A DNA stretch of 14,154 nt from contig CAYMIW010000056.1 in NCBI GenBank assembly GCA_964390725.1, forward strand, positions 1 through 14,154, given 5' to 3'. Shown piece by piece: positions 6,509 through 14,154 of the stretch. This DNA comes from JAABTH01 sp964390725 (GTDB taxonomy: Bacteria; Bacillota; Dethiobacteria; DTU022). The position numbers and the translations under genes are program-made. The notes below the pieces were generated by a model. That model did not search any database, was not told the DNA's origin, and saw nothing but the letters and a program-made list of their open reading frames with translations. The number at the start of each line of letters is the position of its first letter. Positions within the stretch are counted from its first letter, which is position 1.

Positions 6509-8568
6509 TGCTGTTCTCCTTTCTCAAGCATATTTATCCGGTAATTGCCATAATCATCAATATAGCATTTAAACCCGGGTGGCACGATTATTGTGGTTCC
6601 GGATTCTTCTACTATTGCCGGACCACTAAAACTAATTCCGGGCTCAAATAGGTTGCCATCGTAGATTATGGTATTATGTTTGCCATGTTCCACAAAGTCA
6701 ACTTCGCGATTCTCCTTAATTGTGTCCTCTATTTTTATTCCGGTTTGAGGAGACTTCTCCAGGGTAATTTTATCTATTTCGGCAATTGCAATAAGGTGGT
6801 AGCAGACCAACTCAACAGGAGCATCAAGCCTGTATGTATATTCTCTTTCATAATGCTCATGGAACTGCTCGCAAATATTATTGATTTGATCATCATCAAT
6901 AACACCTTCCGGAAATGGTATTTCAACTGTATGCTCCTGATTTTGGTACCTGCAACGGGCAAAACGTCTAAAAGATACTCGTGATTCTTCAATGCTTTCA
7001 TCTGTGTATTGTTTCATGGCTTTTTCTTCCAGGGCTTTAAATGCGTCCATGATCTGCTTACTGTTGTTACCTTTCAACTCAATAATCTGAGTTAGTAAGT
7101 AATCACGTCGTAAATCGCTTAGCAACATACCCCATGCTGAAAATACACTTGATTGTTTGGGGATAACAATTTTTTTAATGTTCAGTTCCCTGGCCAATGC
7201 GTGGGCGTTTAAGCCCCCTCCCCCTCCGAAGGCCATCAGGGTGAAATCCCGGGGATCGTAACCTCTGTTAACTGAAATAAGTTTGATTGCATTTACCATG
7301 TTGTTAGTAGCGATTCTAACCACGCCGTGAGCGGCTTCCTGCTCGCTCACCTGCAAAGTTTCAGCAAGCTTAGTGACAGCCTGGCTAACGGCAGCCATGT
7401 CAGCAACCCGGGTTTCGCCACAGAAATAATTTGGGTTAATAACACCCAGCGCAAGAAAAGCATCTGTATGGGTAGGCTCGGTTCCTCCAAGACCATAAGA
7501 AACCGGTCCGGGGACTGCACCTGCACTTTGTGGTCCAACATGCATTCTTTGGTAATCATCTACCCAGGCGATTGAGCCTCCACCATTGCCAATTTCAACC
7601 AGATCAACAACCGGGACCATAACTGGGTAGCCGGCGGAGATATCACTTCGTTCAACTGTATAGTCAGTATTTAATTTAATTTCACCTTTGGTAATTAAAC
7701 TGCATTTAGCTGTTGTTCCACCGATGTCAATAGCAATAACTTCAGGTTCTCCAATTATATTGCCCAAAGCTGCTGCGCCCCAGATGCCACTGGCTGGTCC
7801 TGACTCAATCATGGTAATAGGGATTTGCCTGGCGCTGTTAACAGTATCAATGCCGCAGTTGGATTGCATTATATATGGTGTGCATTTCATTCCGGCAGTG
7901 GACAGGGCATTAGTAAGTGAATCTAAGTAACGATGAGCTGTGGGTTGAACGTAAGCAGAAAGAACTGCTGTGTTGGTCCGCTCATATTCACGCCATTCTC
8001 TTGTGATTTGATGAGAAGCAACTACAGCAACTTCTGGCCATAACTCTTTAATTTTGTCTAAAAGCTGCATTTCATGACTTGGATTGGCATAAGAGTTGAT
8101 TAAACAGATTGCGATAGCTTCTACATTTTCTGCACGGAAATCATCGAGGATTGATGTAAGCTCATTTAAATCAAGCGGTTCAGTTACAATACCTTTATAG
8201 TTAGTACGTTCTTTTAATTCTTTACGTAAATAGCGGGGTACGAATGGTTTTGGTTTTCTATATTCAAGGTTAAAAAAATCAGGCCTGCTTCCGCGACCAA
8301 TTTCAAGAACATCCCGAAAGCCTTTCGTAGTGATAAGGCCAGTTTTTGCCCCTTTTCTTTCTGTAATAGCATTAATAACGATGGTAGTGCCATGAACAAA
8401 AGTAGCGAATTCATCAGGTGAAATGTTGCTGTTTTTGATTACTTCAAGAACTCCTTTTTCAAACTCTCCTGACGTTGTATTGCTTTTTGCTGTGATAACT
8501 TCACCTTCCGGAGTTACATAAACAAGGTCAGTAAAGGTCCCACCTATATCAGTTGCAACTCGTAACAT
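6505..8568 (-). CDS. hyuA: Hydantoinase/oxoprolinase A subunit HyuA
   Basis: This 687-residue protein is the ATP-binding A subunit that works with HyuB. The actin-like ATPase elements are clear: DIGGTFTD (7-14), HGTTIVINAI (59-68), IESGPASG (254-261) and DIGGTTAKCS (281-290). The family motif GPQSAGAVPGPVSYGLGG runs from 345 to 362, leading to THTDA (366-370). FGGGGGLNAHALARELN lies at 447-463. In the usual family motif PGP is followed by ACYG; here it is VSYG, a mild variant. The enzyme is expected to phosphorylate a ring carbonyl of a hydantoin, 5-oxoproline or lactam and drive its hydrolysis. AAGGAG stands 5 bases before the ATG. It follows the transporter genes after a 121-base gap with a tiny ORF, and overlaps hyuB by 4 bases. 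Confidence 0.94.
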   Translation of the reverse strand: MLRVATDIGGTFTDLVYVTPEGEVITAKSNTTSGEFEKGVLEVIKNSNISPDEFATFVHGTTIVINAITERKGAKTGLITTKGFRDVLEIGRGSRPDFFNLEYRKPKPFVPRYLRKELKERTNYKGIVTEPLDLNELTSILDDFRAENVEAIAICLINSYANPSHEMQLLDKIKELWPEVAVVASHQITREWREYERTNTAVLSAYVQPTAHRYLDSLTNALSTAGMKCTPYIMQSNCGIDTVNSARQIPITMIESGPASGIWGAAALGNIIGEPEVIAIDIGGTTAKCSLITKGEIKLNTDYTVERSDISAGYPVMVPVVDLVEIGNGGGSIAWVDDYQRMHVGPQSAGAVPGPVSYGLGGTEPTHTDAFLALGVINPNYFCGETRVADMAAVSQAVTKLAETLQVSEQEAAHGVVRIATNNMVNAIKLISVNRGYDPRDFTLMAFGGGGGLNAHALARELNIKKIVIPKQSSVFSAWGMLLSDLRRDYLLTQIIELKGNNSKQIMDAFKALEEKAMKQYTDESIEESRVSFRRFARCRYQNQEHTVEIPFPEGVIDDDQINNICEQFHEHYEREYTYRLDAPVELVCYHLIAIAEIDKITLEKSPQTGIKIEDTIKENREVDFVEHGKHNTIIYDGNLFEPGISFSGPAIVEESGTTIIVPPGFKCYIDDYGNYRINMLEKGEQQ

Positions 8569-8639
8569 AATAACTCCTTTCTTATTACCTGGTTCAATTC
8601 ATTTTCTTACAACCTGTGGTTGATAAAAAGTACCGCAGC

Positions 8640-8663
8640 TTACAGGCAAGTTATATTTTCCAT
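8640..8663 (-). CDS. Seven-codon ORF with full-match Shine-Dalgarno (leader peptide candidate)
   Basis: On the - strand AAGGAGGT (8674-8667) matches the 16S anti-Shine-Dalgarno over eight bases. The run TTAA covers its last base and the next three, and ATG follows. The ORF reads MENITCL and stops at TAA. The spacing is short (4 bases after AGGAGG) but workable. It lies between the ATPase F stop and the hyuA ribosome binding site, where a translated leader could tune hyuA expression. It could instead be a decaying remnant of a gene start. A small palindrome (AACCTGTGGTT) lies between it and hyuA. Confidence 0.4.
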   Translation of the reverse strand: MENITCL

Positions 8664-8689
8664 TTAACCTCCTTATGCAAACAACTGTT

Positions 8690-9658
8690 TTATTTGCTGT
8701 TATGGGTCATGTATTTATGACAAAAAACATAATGCCCCGGGTGAACTTCATACATTGCAGGAATCTCTAAGCTGCAAATATCCATTTTGTCCGGGCAGCG
8801 TGGATGAAAACCACATCCGCCCGGTACATTAACCGGACTTGGTATTTCTCCCCTCGAGGCTACTTTTACTGGTCTGAGCTGTTCTTCTTCCTCTGACACA
8901 ACCGGAACTGAAGAAATTAGCATTCGCGTGTAGGGATGAAGTGGTTTGTGAAAAAAATCAGCTGCTGGAGCTATTTCACAAATTTTACCCAGGTACATTA
9001 TTGCTATTCGGTTTGCCACGTTACGCATTACACCAAGGTCGTGGGTAATGAATAGGTAAGAAAAACCAAAGTCTTTCTGTAAGTCAAGGAGCAGGTTAAT
9101 TACTTTAGCCTGCATGGAAACATCCAGGGCAGATGTTGGTTCATCAAGAACAATTAACGAAGGGTTAACTGCAAGTGCCCGGGCTATCCCAATTGACTGT
9201 TTTTCTCCTTCACCAAGTTCCAGTGGGTGCTTATAAATAAAACTTGCCGGTAGTTGAACCAGGTCAAGTAATTCTTTAACTTTTGCTGTAATTTCATTTT
9301 CTGGTACAATACGGTGAACCCGCAACGGCATCGCCAGAATTTGATGGATGTAATGGCGTGGATTTAGCGATGTGCCAGGATCCTGAAAAACAATTTGGAT
9401 ATCTTTCTTGAGAGATTTAGGTCTTTTTACTGTTCCCATTGAAATGTCTTTACCGCGGTAAAGTATTTTCCCTGATGTTGCCCCATATATCCCAACAACA
9501 GAATAAGCAACAGTGCTTTTACCAGAGCCTGATTCACCAACCAGACCAAGAGTTTCTCCTTCAGCCAGTGAAAGAGTAACTCCATCAACTGCTTTAACCG
9601 TTCCCTGTGCAGTCTGAAAGTATTTTTTTAAGTTATCAATTCTAAGGATTTCTTTCAC
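8690..9658 (-). CDS. dppF: Peptide/opine-class ABC transporter ATPase, DppF/OppF type
   Basis: I set the start at the GTG at 9658 (322 residues), 8 bases after AGGAG and one base after the dppD stop. An earlier in-frame GTG at 9667 abuts that AGGAG and is unlikely to be used. The protein has Walker A GESGSGKST (41-49), Q-loop Q92, Walker B LIVLDEP (168-174) and switch H206. The C-terminal oligopeptide domain carries cysteines C282, C288, C295 and C313, spaced as in the partner ATPase and possibly binding an Fe-S cluster. The signature is abnormal: LGEGE (148-152) in place of LSGGQ. One of the two ATP sites of the D/F pair may therefore be weak or inactive. It powers import from the inner face of the membrane. 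Confidence 0.88.
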   Translation of the reverse strand: MKEILRIDNLKKYFQTAQGTVKAVDGVTLSLAEGETLGLVGESGSGKSTVAYSVVGIYGATSGKILYRGKDISMGTVKRPKSLKKDIQIVFQDPGTSLNPRHYIHQILAMPLRVHRIVPENEITAKVKELLDLVQLPASFIYKHPLELGEGEKQSIGIARALAVNPSLIVLDEPTSALDVSMQAKVINLLLDLQKDFGFSYLFITHDLGVMRNVANRIAIMYLGKICEIAPAADFFHKPLHPYTRMLISSVPVVSEEEEQLRPVKVASRGEIPSPVNVPGGCGFHPRCPDKMDICSLEIPAMYEVHPGHYVFCHKYMTHNSK

Positions 9659-9659
9659 T

Positions 9660-10643
9660 TTACGCACTCCTATAACAAGCTACTTTATGATCTTTGCCAA
9701 CTTCAAAAAATGGTGGTTTTTCTTTAGCACAAATGTCCATTTTGTATTCGCAGCGGGGGTGGAAGCGGCATCCGCCTGGAGGATTAATATATTCGGGAAC
9801 CCTTCCGGAAATACCCTGGGCGATTCCTCCTCCGGTTAGCTTGGGTACTGCTGCTAACAGTCCAATAGTGTAAGGATGTAACGGATTCTTAAATAAGTCT
9901 GCAGATTCTGCAACTTCAACCGTGCGGCCAGCATACATGACGTATACTCTATCCATCCACTCTCTGATCACACCGAGTGAATGCTCAATGTAAAGAGTTG
10001 CTGTATTTCTTTTTGTAACAGAATTCATCAAAAGCCTGAGAATCTGATCCTGAATTGTAACGTCCAGTGCAGTACCCGGTTCATCGGCAATAAGCAGGTC
10101 AGCATTGGATACCATTGCCAGGGCAATACAAACCCTTTGCTTCATACCACCGCTCAACTGAACCGGATAATTTGATAGCAATCTTTCAGGATCAGGCAAA
10201 GCTGCTTCTTTGAGTACTTGTATTGCACGCTCTTTAGCTTCTCTCGAAGATACACGATTACCGGTTTTACGGGAAACCTGCACACGTATTACATCCTGAA
10301 GTTGTTGGCCTATGGTAAATACAGGATTCAGTGCTGCAGTTGGGTTTTGGAAAATCGCGGTTATATCTCTACCCCTGACACATTGCATCTCTTTTGAGCT
10401 GAGCTTGGTTAAATCTTTGCCTTCAAAGAATATTTCGCCTTGGTCAATTCTGCCTGCAGGTTTTGGTAGAATACCCATTATTGACCGCATTGTTGTAGTT
10501 TTGCCACACCCGGTTTCTCCCACCAGGCCAACCTTTTCGCCCTGCCTTATTTCCAGGTTCATATCATCTATAACCCGTAAATTACCTTCGTAAGTTTTAT
10601 AACTGACGTATAAATTACGGATTTCCAGCACATTTTTACTCAT
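9660..10643 (-). CDS. dppD: Peptide/opine-class ABC transporter ATPase, DppD/OppD type
   Basis: This 327-residue protein is the second ATPase of the importer. It has Walker A GETGCGKTT (42-50), Q-loop Q99, an intact signature LSGGM (163-167), Walker B LLIADEP (183-189) and switch H221. The usual THD around that histidine reads EHS here. The D-loop region reads GTALD in place of TTALD. The C-terminal domain has C292, C298, C305 and C323, with the same spacing as DppF (X5, X6, X17). In related DppD proteins this cysteine set holds an Fe-S cluster. The ATG is 5 bases after the permease C stop, and GAGGAGG overlaps the end of that gene. Confidence 0.92.
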   Translation of the reverse strand: MSKNVLEIRNLYVSYKTYEGNLRVIDDMNLEIRQGEKVGLVGETGCGKTTTMRSIMGILPKPAGRIDQGEIFFEGKDLTKLSSKEMQCVRGRDITAIFQNPTAALNPVFTIGQQLQDVIRVQVSRKTGNRVSSREAKERAIQVLKEAALPDPERLLSNYPVQLSGGMKQRVCIALAMVSNADLLIADEPGTALDVTIQDQILRLLMNSVTKRNTATLYIEHSLGVIREWMDRVYVMYAGRTVEVAESADLFKNPLHPYTIGLLAAVPKLTGGGIAQGISGRVPEYINPPGGCRFHPRCEYKMDICAKEKPPFFEVGKDHKVACYRSA

Positions 10644-10648
10644 TATTT

Positions 10649-11563
10649 TTAAACCTCCTCAACGGCGAGCATATCACGAAGTCCATCACCGAGGAGATTA
10701 AAACCTAATACAACAAACACAATCGCCAGGGCGGGACAAACAGTCATCCACCATTGATCAGGCATATATTTGGCGCCATCAGCCACCATAGTGCCTAAAT
10801 CGGGAGTGGGTGGTTGTGCACCAAGGCCGACAAAACTAAGGCTAGAGGCAATAATAATAACAATGCCAAGATCAAGGGTCATTTTGGTAAATATAGCTGA
10901 AACACAGTTAGGTAGTATTTCCCTGAATATTATATAAGAGCGTGAAGCTCCGGTTATCTGGGCAGCTTGAACAAAGAATTCATTCTGCAGTGATGATGCT
11001 ATACCGTAGACAAGCCTTGCATACCAGGGCCACCACATTAAGGTTACGGCTAACATTGCATAAAATACGTTTGGTGGCAGCACTGCTGTTATTGCCATAG
11101 CCAGGATCAAAGGCGGCACAGCCAGGAAAACATCAGTTATACGCATTATTAAAGTGTCAACCCAGGTGTCTCTGAAATAACCTGCTACCAGACCGGCAAT
11201 AATGCCTGGAGGGGCAGCTAACCCTATTACTACAAACCCCATAATTAGAGAAAAGCGGAAACCGAATATAATCCGGGTTAAGATATCTCTTCCTACAGAG
11301 TCAGTTCCCAGCCAGTTTTCAGCATTCGGCGCCTGCATGGCATTACTGAAGTCGACGAATGCGCCTCTGTGCTCCGGGTAAGGGGTGACCCATGGCGCAA
11401 AAACAGCCAGTACTATTACTATCAAGACTATAATCAAACCGACCAGGGAGAGTCGATTACCGGTAAATTTATACCATGATCGCTTAAAGTTATCTTTACG
11501 AACCTGCCAAAGTTTACTCCTGATTTCATCAGCTGTATCGATTGCATTATTGCTGTTAAGCAC
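10649..11563 (-). CDS. dppC: ABC transporter permease, DppC/OppC type
   Basis: This 304-residue inner-membrane permease has a cytoplasmic N-terminal stretch of about 38 residues, then a first membrane helix (LSLVGLIIVLIVIVLAVFA, 38-56). The family motif LGTDSVGRDILTRIIFG (85-101) follows, then four or five further helices. The ATPase-contacting EAA loop is AAQITGASRSYIIFREILPN (200-219). The C-terminal GDGLRDML is typical. The start is GTG, 8 bases inside the permease B gene, with AGGAGG about 10 bases upstream. That overlap implies coupled translation. It pairs with permease B to form the channel. Confidence 0.93.
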   Translation of the reverse strand: MLNSNNAIDTADEIRSKLWQVRKDNFKRSWYKFTGNRLSLVGLIIVLIVIVLAVFAPWVTPYPEHRGAFVDFSNAMQAPNAENWLGTDSVGRDILTRIIFGFRFSLIMGFVVIGLAAPPGIIAGLVAGYFRDTWVDTLIMRITDVFLAVPPLILAMAITAVLPPNVFYAMLAVTLMWWPWYARLVYGIASSLQNEFFVQAAQITGASRSYIIFREILPNCVSAIFTKMTLDLGIVIIIASSLSFVGLGAQPPTPDLGTMVADGAKYMPDQWWMTVCPALAIVFVVLGFNLLGDGLRDMLAVEEV

Positions 11564-12587
11564 CGGTGCGATCCCTCCTCATGCGTATCCTTGGGTCAAG
11601 ATAGGCAACAATAATATCAACAAGAATATTAATGGAAACGAATGTAATGCCAAGAATCATAACCACCGCTGCTACAGCATTTAAATCCTTGGTTAAAATT
11701 GCATTTACGCCATATCGCGAGATGCCAGGCCAGTTAAAAACCATTTCAACTAAAAATGCATTACTGAGAAGGGCGGCAAAATCTAAACCTAAGATAGATA
11801 CAGTAGGAATCAGAGAAGGTTTAAGCAAATACTTGAACATAATTTTTCGTTCTGACAAACCACAGGCACGATGGGCAAGTATATAATCTTTTTGCAAGTT
11901 ATCGCTCATGCTTGATCGGGCAATTCTGGCCTGTTGCGATAAACCTGCCATTGATAGTGCCAATGCCGGAAGAAACAAATGGGTTATAGCACTAAAAAAT
12001 GCTCTAAAGTTTCCGGTAATCAGACTGTCGATAGTAATCATGCCGGAAATTACCGGAGGTGGTGTTATTCCCTCTGCCAGGCGTCCCGATACAGGAAAGG
12101 CGGATAACAGGTAACCAAAAAGTAATACAAAAATTATTGCAAAAACAAATGCCGGGGTAACTACTCCCAGGTATGAAATCATTCTGACAATATTATCAAC
12201 CCAGGAGTTTTTCTTTTGAACTGATAAAACACCCAGCAGTATACCGAAAAAAGTCATCAGGATTCCTGCAAACAAAGAAAGCTCAAGGGTTGCCGGAAGA
12301 AAAGCTTTGATATCTTCACTGACATTTCTTCGTGTATATAGAGAAGTTCCGAAATCTCCCTGAATAACTCCTTTAAGCCAAATTACATATTGGGTCGGGT
12401 AAGGTTTATCAAGGTGCATTTCAGCGCTTACCCGCTCCACTACATCCTGGGGAGCCCTTGCACCAAGTGCTAATCGTACAGGGTCTCCGGGTACAACGCG
12501 TGCGATAATGAAAATAAGAATAGATAAGCCCAGTAACACCCCAAGAGAAAGAACCAGGCGCCGGGCAATAAAGGTCGAGAGTTTCAT
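11556..12587 (-). CDS. dppB: ABC transporter permease, DppB/OppB type
   Basis: The open frame can begin at an ATG at 12653, but I choose the ATG at 12587 (343 residues). GGAGG lies 8 bases before it, and the protein then begins MKLSTFIARRLVLSLGVL, the usual start of this family. The extra 22 codons would be read from the hairpin DNA. The first helix is at about 11-30, followed by VVPGDPVR. Five further helices and the EAA loop HRACGLSERKIMFKYLLKPS (239-258) follow. It ends RIRMRRDRTGA, overlapping the permease C start. It forms half of the membrane channel of the importer. Confidence 0.93.
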   Translation of the reverse strand: MKLSTFIARRLVLSLGVLLGLSILIFIIARVVPGDPVRLALGARAPQDVVERVSAEMHLDKPYPTQYVIWLKGVIQGDFGTSLYTRRNVSEDIKAFLPATLELSLFAGILMTFFGILLGVLSVQKKNSWVDNIVRMISYLGVVTPAFVFAIIFVLLFGYLLSAFPVSGRLAEGITPPPVISGMITIDSLITGNFRAFFSAITHLFLPALALSMAGLSQQARIARSSMSDNLQKDYILAHRACGLSERKIMFKYLLKPSLIPTVSILGLDFAALLSNAFLVEMVFNWPGISRYGVNAILTKDLNAVAAVVMILGITFVSINILVDIIVAYLDPRIRMRRDRTGA

Positions 12588-12621
12588 TCCAAGGCCCTCC
12601 ACATAGTAAGTAAAACAATGA

Positions 12622-12656
12622 GATGTGGGATTTCTTCTCAGAAGAAATCCCACATC
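12622..12656 (-). terminator. 17-bp hairpin between binding-protein and permease genes (leaky terminator or stabiliser)
   Basis: GATGTGGGATTTCTTCT (12622-12638) and AGAAGAAATCCCACATC (12640-12656) are perfect complements around one central base. Allowing for loop strain, this leaves a stem of about 15 bp. On the - strand it begins 8 bases after the binding-protein stop and is followed by TCATTGTTTTACTT, a broken U-tract. This fits an imperfect terminator, or a 3'-end stabiliser, that raises binding-protein mRNA over permease mRNA. Confidence 0.8.
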
Positions 12657-12664
12657 AAATCAGG

Positions 12665-14154
12665 TTAATTACCTAGCAATTCAGCACGCTTAACCGGATC
12701 AACAGAAATAAACCTGGCGACAAAATTATAACCCATAACTGGTATTGGATCTGCCGACTGAGGCCAGTTAATGTAATGTGTCTGATAAGCATGCCGTTCC
12801 ATATTGTCGTAAGCAAAGATAGTTGGTGCAAGTTCTACGATCAGCTCCTGGGTGTCTCTGTATAAGGCAAAGCGTTCTTCCCTGTCTACAGTAGCCATTG
12901 CCTGCTCAAGCAGGGAGTCTACCTCATCGTTGAGCAGCCATTCGGTTTGTTCCCAGCTTCCTGTATTGGATGAATGATATTTGGCTTCAAGAATGGATCC
13001 GGCTTCACCGTAATGTGGAGATACCCAGATGCTGGTGAGATGAGGCGTAGTATCTATACTACCGGATTGATCAATCAAGCTCATCCAGGGAGTTTTTACA
13101 ATTTCAATATTTAAACCTACTTTCTGAGCTTCTGCCTGGGTCATCAAAGCAATTTTTTCAAGGTCAGCAACCTCTGCGGTCCAGGCATATTCGATAGGAT
13201 ACTGGTCAAGCTGTCCGGCATATTTGGAAAGAGCAATTTCCTCTGCAGCCTTGTCCAGGTCAAAACTATACTGAAATACGTTTGAGTTCCATCCGGGAAG
13301 AACACTGGAAACAGGCCCTTTAGCCGGTGCAGTGCCGGGATAGATATTTTGGGTGAGAGCATCATAATTAAACGCCCAGGAAAGTGCCCGGCGAATATGA
13401 ATATCATCTAATGGTGGCTTTTGGGTATTCATCATCAGGTATAACTGACCACCATCGGGCCATCTGGCTACGTCAACACCTTCTATGTCTTCCAGGGAGT
13501 TAAAGGCTTCCAGGGTTTGCCATTGATCGGAAATATCTATTTCCCGGCGCATCATCCCTGTTCTTACCGTTGCAGCTTCTGTAGTGCCGATTAACTCAAA
13601 TACATCAGGGGCCAATGGATCGATGTAGGAAAAGTAATCATCGTATTTTTCCAGGACCAGAAGTGTGGCTACATCGAATTCTTTAACTTTATAAGCTCCG
13701 GAGCCGGCACCGTTAGTATTGAGGAACTCCTTGCCGTAATCACCAAAATCGCCATAAGGCCCATCAAGTGTATTGGCCATGACCAGATCTTCGTTAATAA
13801 TATACAGTCTTGTTAAAGTGGTTAAAAACGGGCCAAAAGGTTGGGGGAGTATAAAGTCTACAGTATAATCATCAACTACTTCAACTGCGCTTATACGGTC
13901 GCTGAATATATATGCGTACCCTTCTCCGATAGCCTGTAGGCGGTCAAAGCTGAACTTGACATCACTGGCGGTCAATTCGCTTCCATCGTGGAACATAACT
14001 CCTTCATTAAGGTAAAACCGATAGGTGAGGTTGTCATCAGAAACCTCCCATTCTCTGGCCAGGTGAGGTTCAAATGATCCGTCGGCGTTTGGATAAATTA
14101 AAGTATCATAAATATTGCATAGTGCAGTCGAACTTGAATAGTCAGAACCAACAG
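12665..14154 (-). CDS. Extracellular solute-binding protein, family 5 (partial, N-terminus missing)
   Basis: The frame is open to the right edge, giving 495 visible residues. The internal ATG at 13996 is not the start. Upstream in-frame sequence encodes YDTLIYPNADGSFEPHLARE and WEVSDDNLTYRFYLNEGVMFHDG, the classic N-terminal region of SBP family 5. GSELTASDVKFSFDRL follows and is the family signature. IRRALSWAFNYDAL and, later, the C-terminal region with repeated aromatic residues also fit the fold. The signal peptide and lipobox should lie just outside the window. It is the most upstream visible gene of the transporter set and captures the substrate at the cell surface. The family binds peptides, opines, nickel chelates, sugars and other amides, so the ligand cannot be read from the sequence. 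Confidence 0.93.
   Translation of the reverse strand, partial: VGSDYSSSTALCNIYDTLIYPNADGSFEPHLAREWEVSDDNLTYRFYLNEGVMFHDGSELTASDVKFSFDRLQAIGEGYAYIFSDRISAVEVVDDYTVDFILPQPFGPFLTTLTRLYIINEDLVMANTLDGPYGDFGDYGKEFLNTNGAGSGAYKVKEFDVATLLVLEKYDDYFSYIDPLAPDVFELIGTTEAATVRTGMMRREIDISDQWQTLEAFNSLEDIEGVDVARWPDGGQLYLMMNTQKPPLDDIHIRRALSWAFNYDALTQNIYPGTAPAKGPVSSVLPGWNSNVFQYSFDLDKAAEEIALSKYAGQLDQYPIEYAWTAEVADLEKIALMTQAEAQKVGLNIEIVKTPWMSLIDQSGSIDTTPHLTSIWVSPHYGEAGSILEAKYHSSNTGSWEQTEWLLNDEVDSLLEQAMATVDREERFALYRDTQELIVELAPTIFAYDNMERHAYQTHYINWPQSADPIPVMGYNFVARFISVDPVKRAELLGN

Noticed and set aside
6676..6984. A 102-codon + strand frame inside hyuA
   Set aside because: It lies wholly opposite conserved HyuA coding sequence and looks like frame-shadow translation.
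8677..8697. GCAAA/TTTGC inverted repeat at the F ATPase stop as a terminator
   Set aside because: The stem is only 5 bp, is AT-rich and is not followed by a U-run. It is too weak to call.
9659..9667. GTG at 9667 as the start of the F ATPase
   Set aside because: The only Shine-Dalgarno (AGGAG) directly abuts this GTG with no spacing. It is ideally placed for the GTG at 9658.
12588..12653. Longer permease B reading frame starting at the ATG at 12653
   Set aside because: The extra 22 codons run through the intergenic hairpin and have no ribosome binding site. The ATG at 12587 has GGAGG at 8 bases and gives the standard family N-terminus.
13994..13996. ATG as the start of the solute-binding protein
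   Set aside because: The same frame is open to the window edge and encodes recognisable family-5 sequence upstream, so the gene is cut by the window and does not start here.

Overview
The window looks like chromosomal DNA of a low-to-moderate GC Gram-positive anaerobe, probably one of the Clostridia (Peptococcaceae or Syntrophomonadaceae-like). This rests on strong AGGAGG-type ribosome binding sites, consensus sigma-A promoters, GTG starts, Rho-independent terminators and the kind of genes present. The assignment is an inference from style; there is no marker gene in the window.

Left part, + strand (1-3404). The last 17 codons of an unidentified gene end at 55. They are followed by a cre-like palindrome and a strong terminator. 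An NAD-type isocitrate dehydrogenase gene (244-1254) then starts from a perfect-consensus promoter with an unusually short leader, and it is closed by its own terminator. A second monocistronic unit has an extended -10 promoter and encodes a 619-residue YyaL/SSP411-type thioredoxin-fold (DUF255) protein (1545-3404).

Right part, - strand (14154 down to 3574). This is one long, tightly packed gene set, transcribed right to left and running off the right edge. The order is solute-binding protein (N-terminus missing), permease B, permease C, ATPase D, ATPase F, hyuA, hyuB, a small EthD-like alpha/beta-barrel protein, and an Asp/Glu/hydantoin racemase. Genes overlap or lie within a few bases of each other, except at three gaps. 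The gap after the binding-protein gene holds a 17-bp hairpin, probably a leaky terminator or mRNA-stabilising structure. The gap before hyuA holds a seven-codon ORF behind a full-match Shine-Dalgarno. The gap after hyuB holds a long two-part inverted repeat and an AT-rich 17-bp palindrome. A 13-bp-stem terminator ends the operon and separates it from the convergent thioredoxin-fold gene.

Together the - strand genes read as an uptake-and-hydrolysis pathway. A peptide/opine-class ABC transporter imports a small amide. The ATP-dependent HyuA/HyuB hydrolase opens a cyclic amide (hydantoin, 5-oxoproline or lactam class). The racemase converts the wrong enantiomer. The EthD-like protein has no obvious role in the textbook hydantoin pathway, and no carbamoylase (HyuC) is visible, so the true substrate is open. 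One ATPase (F) also has a strongly altered ABC signature motif.

There are no rRNA, tRNA, CRISPR or insertion-sequence features that I can support.
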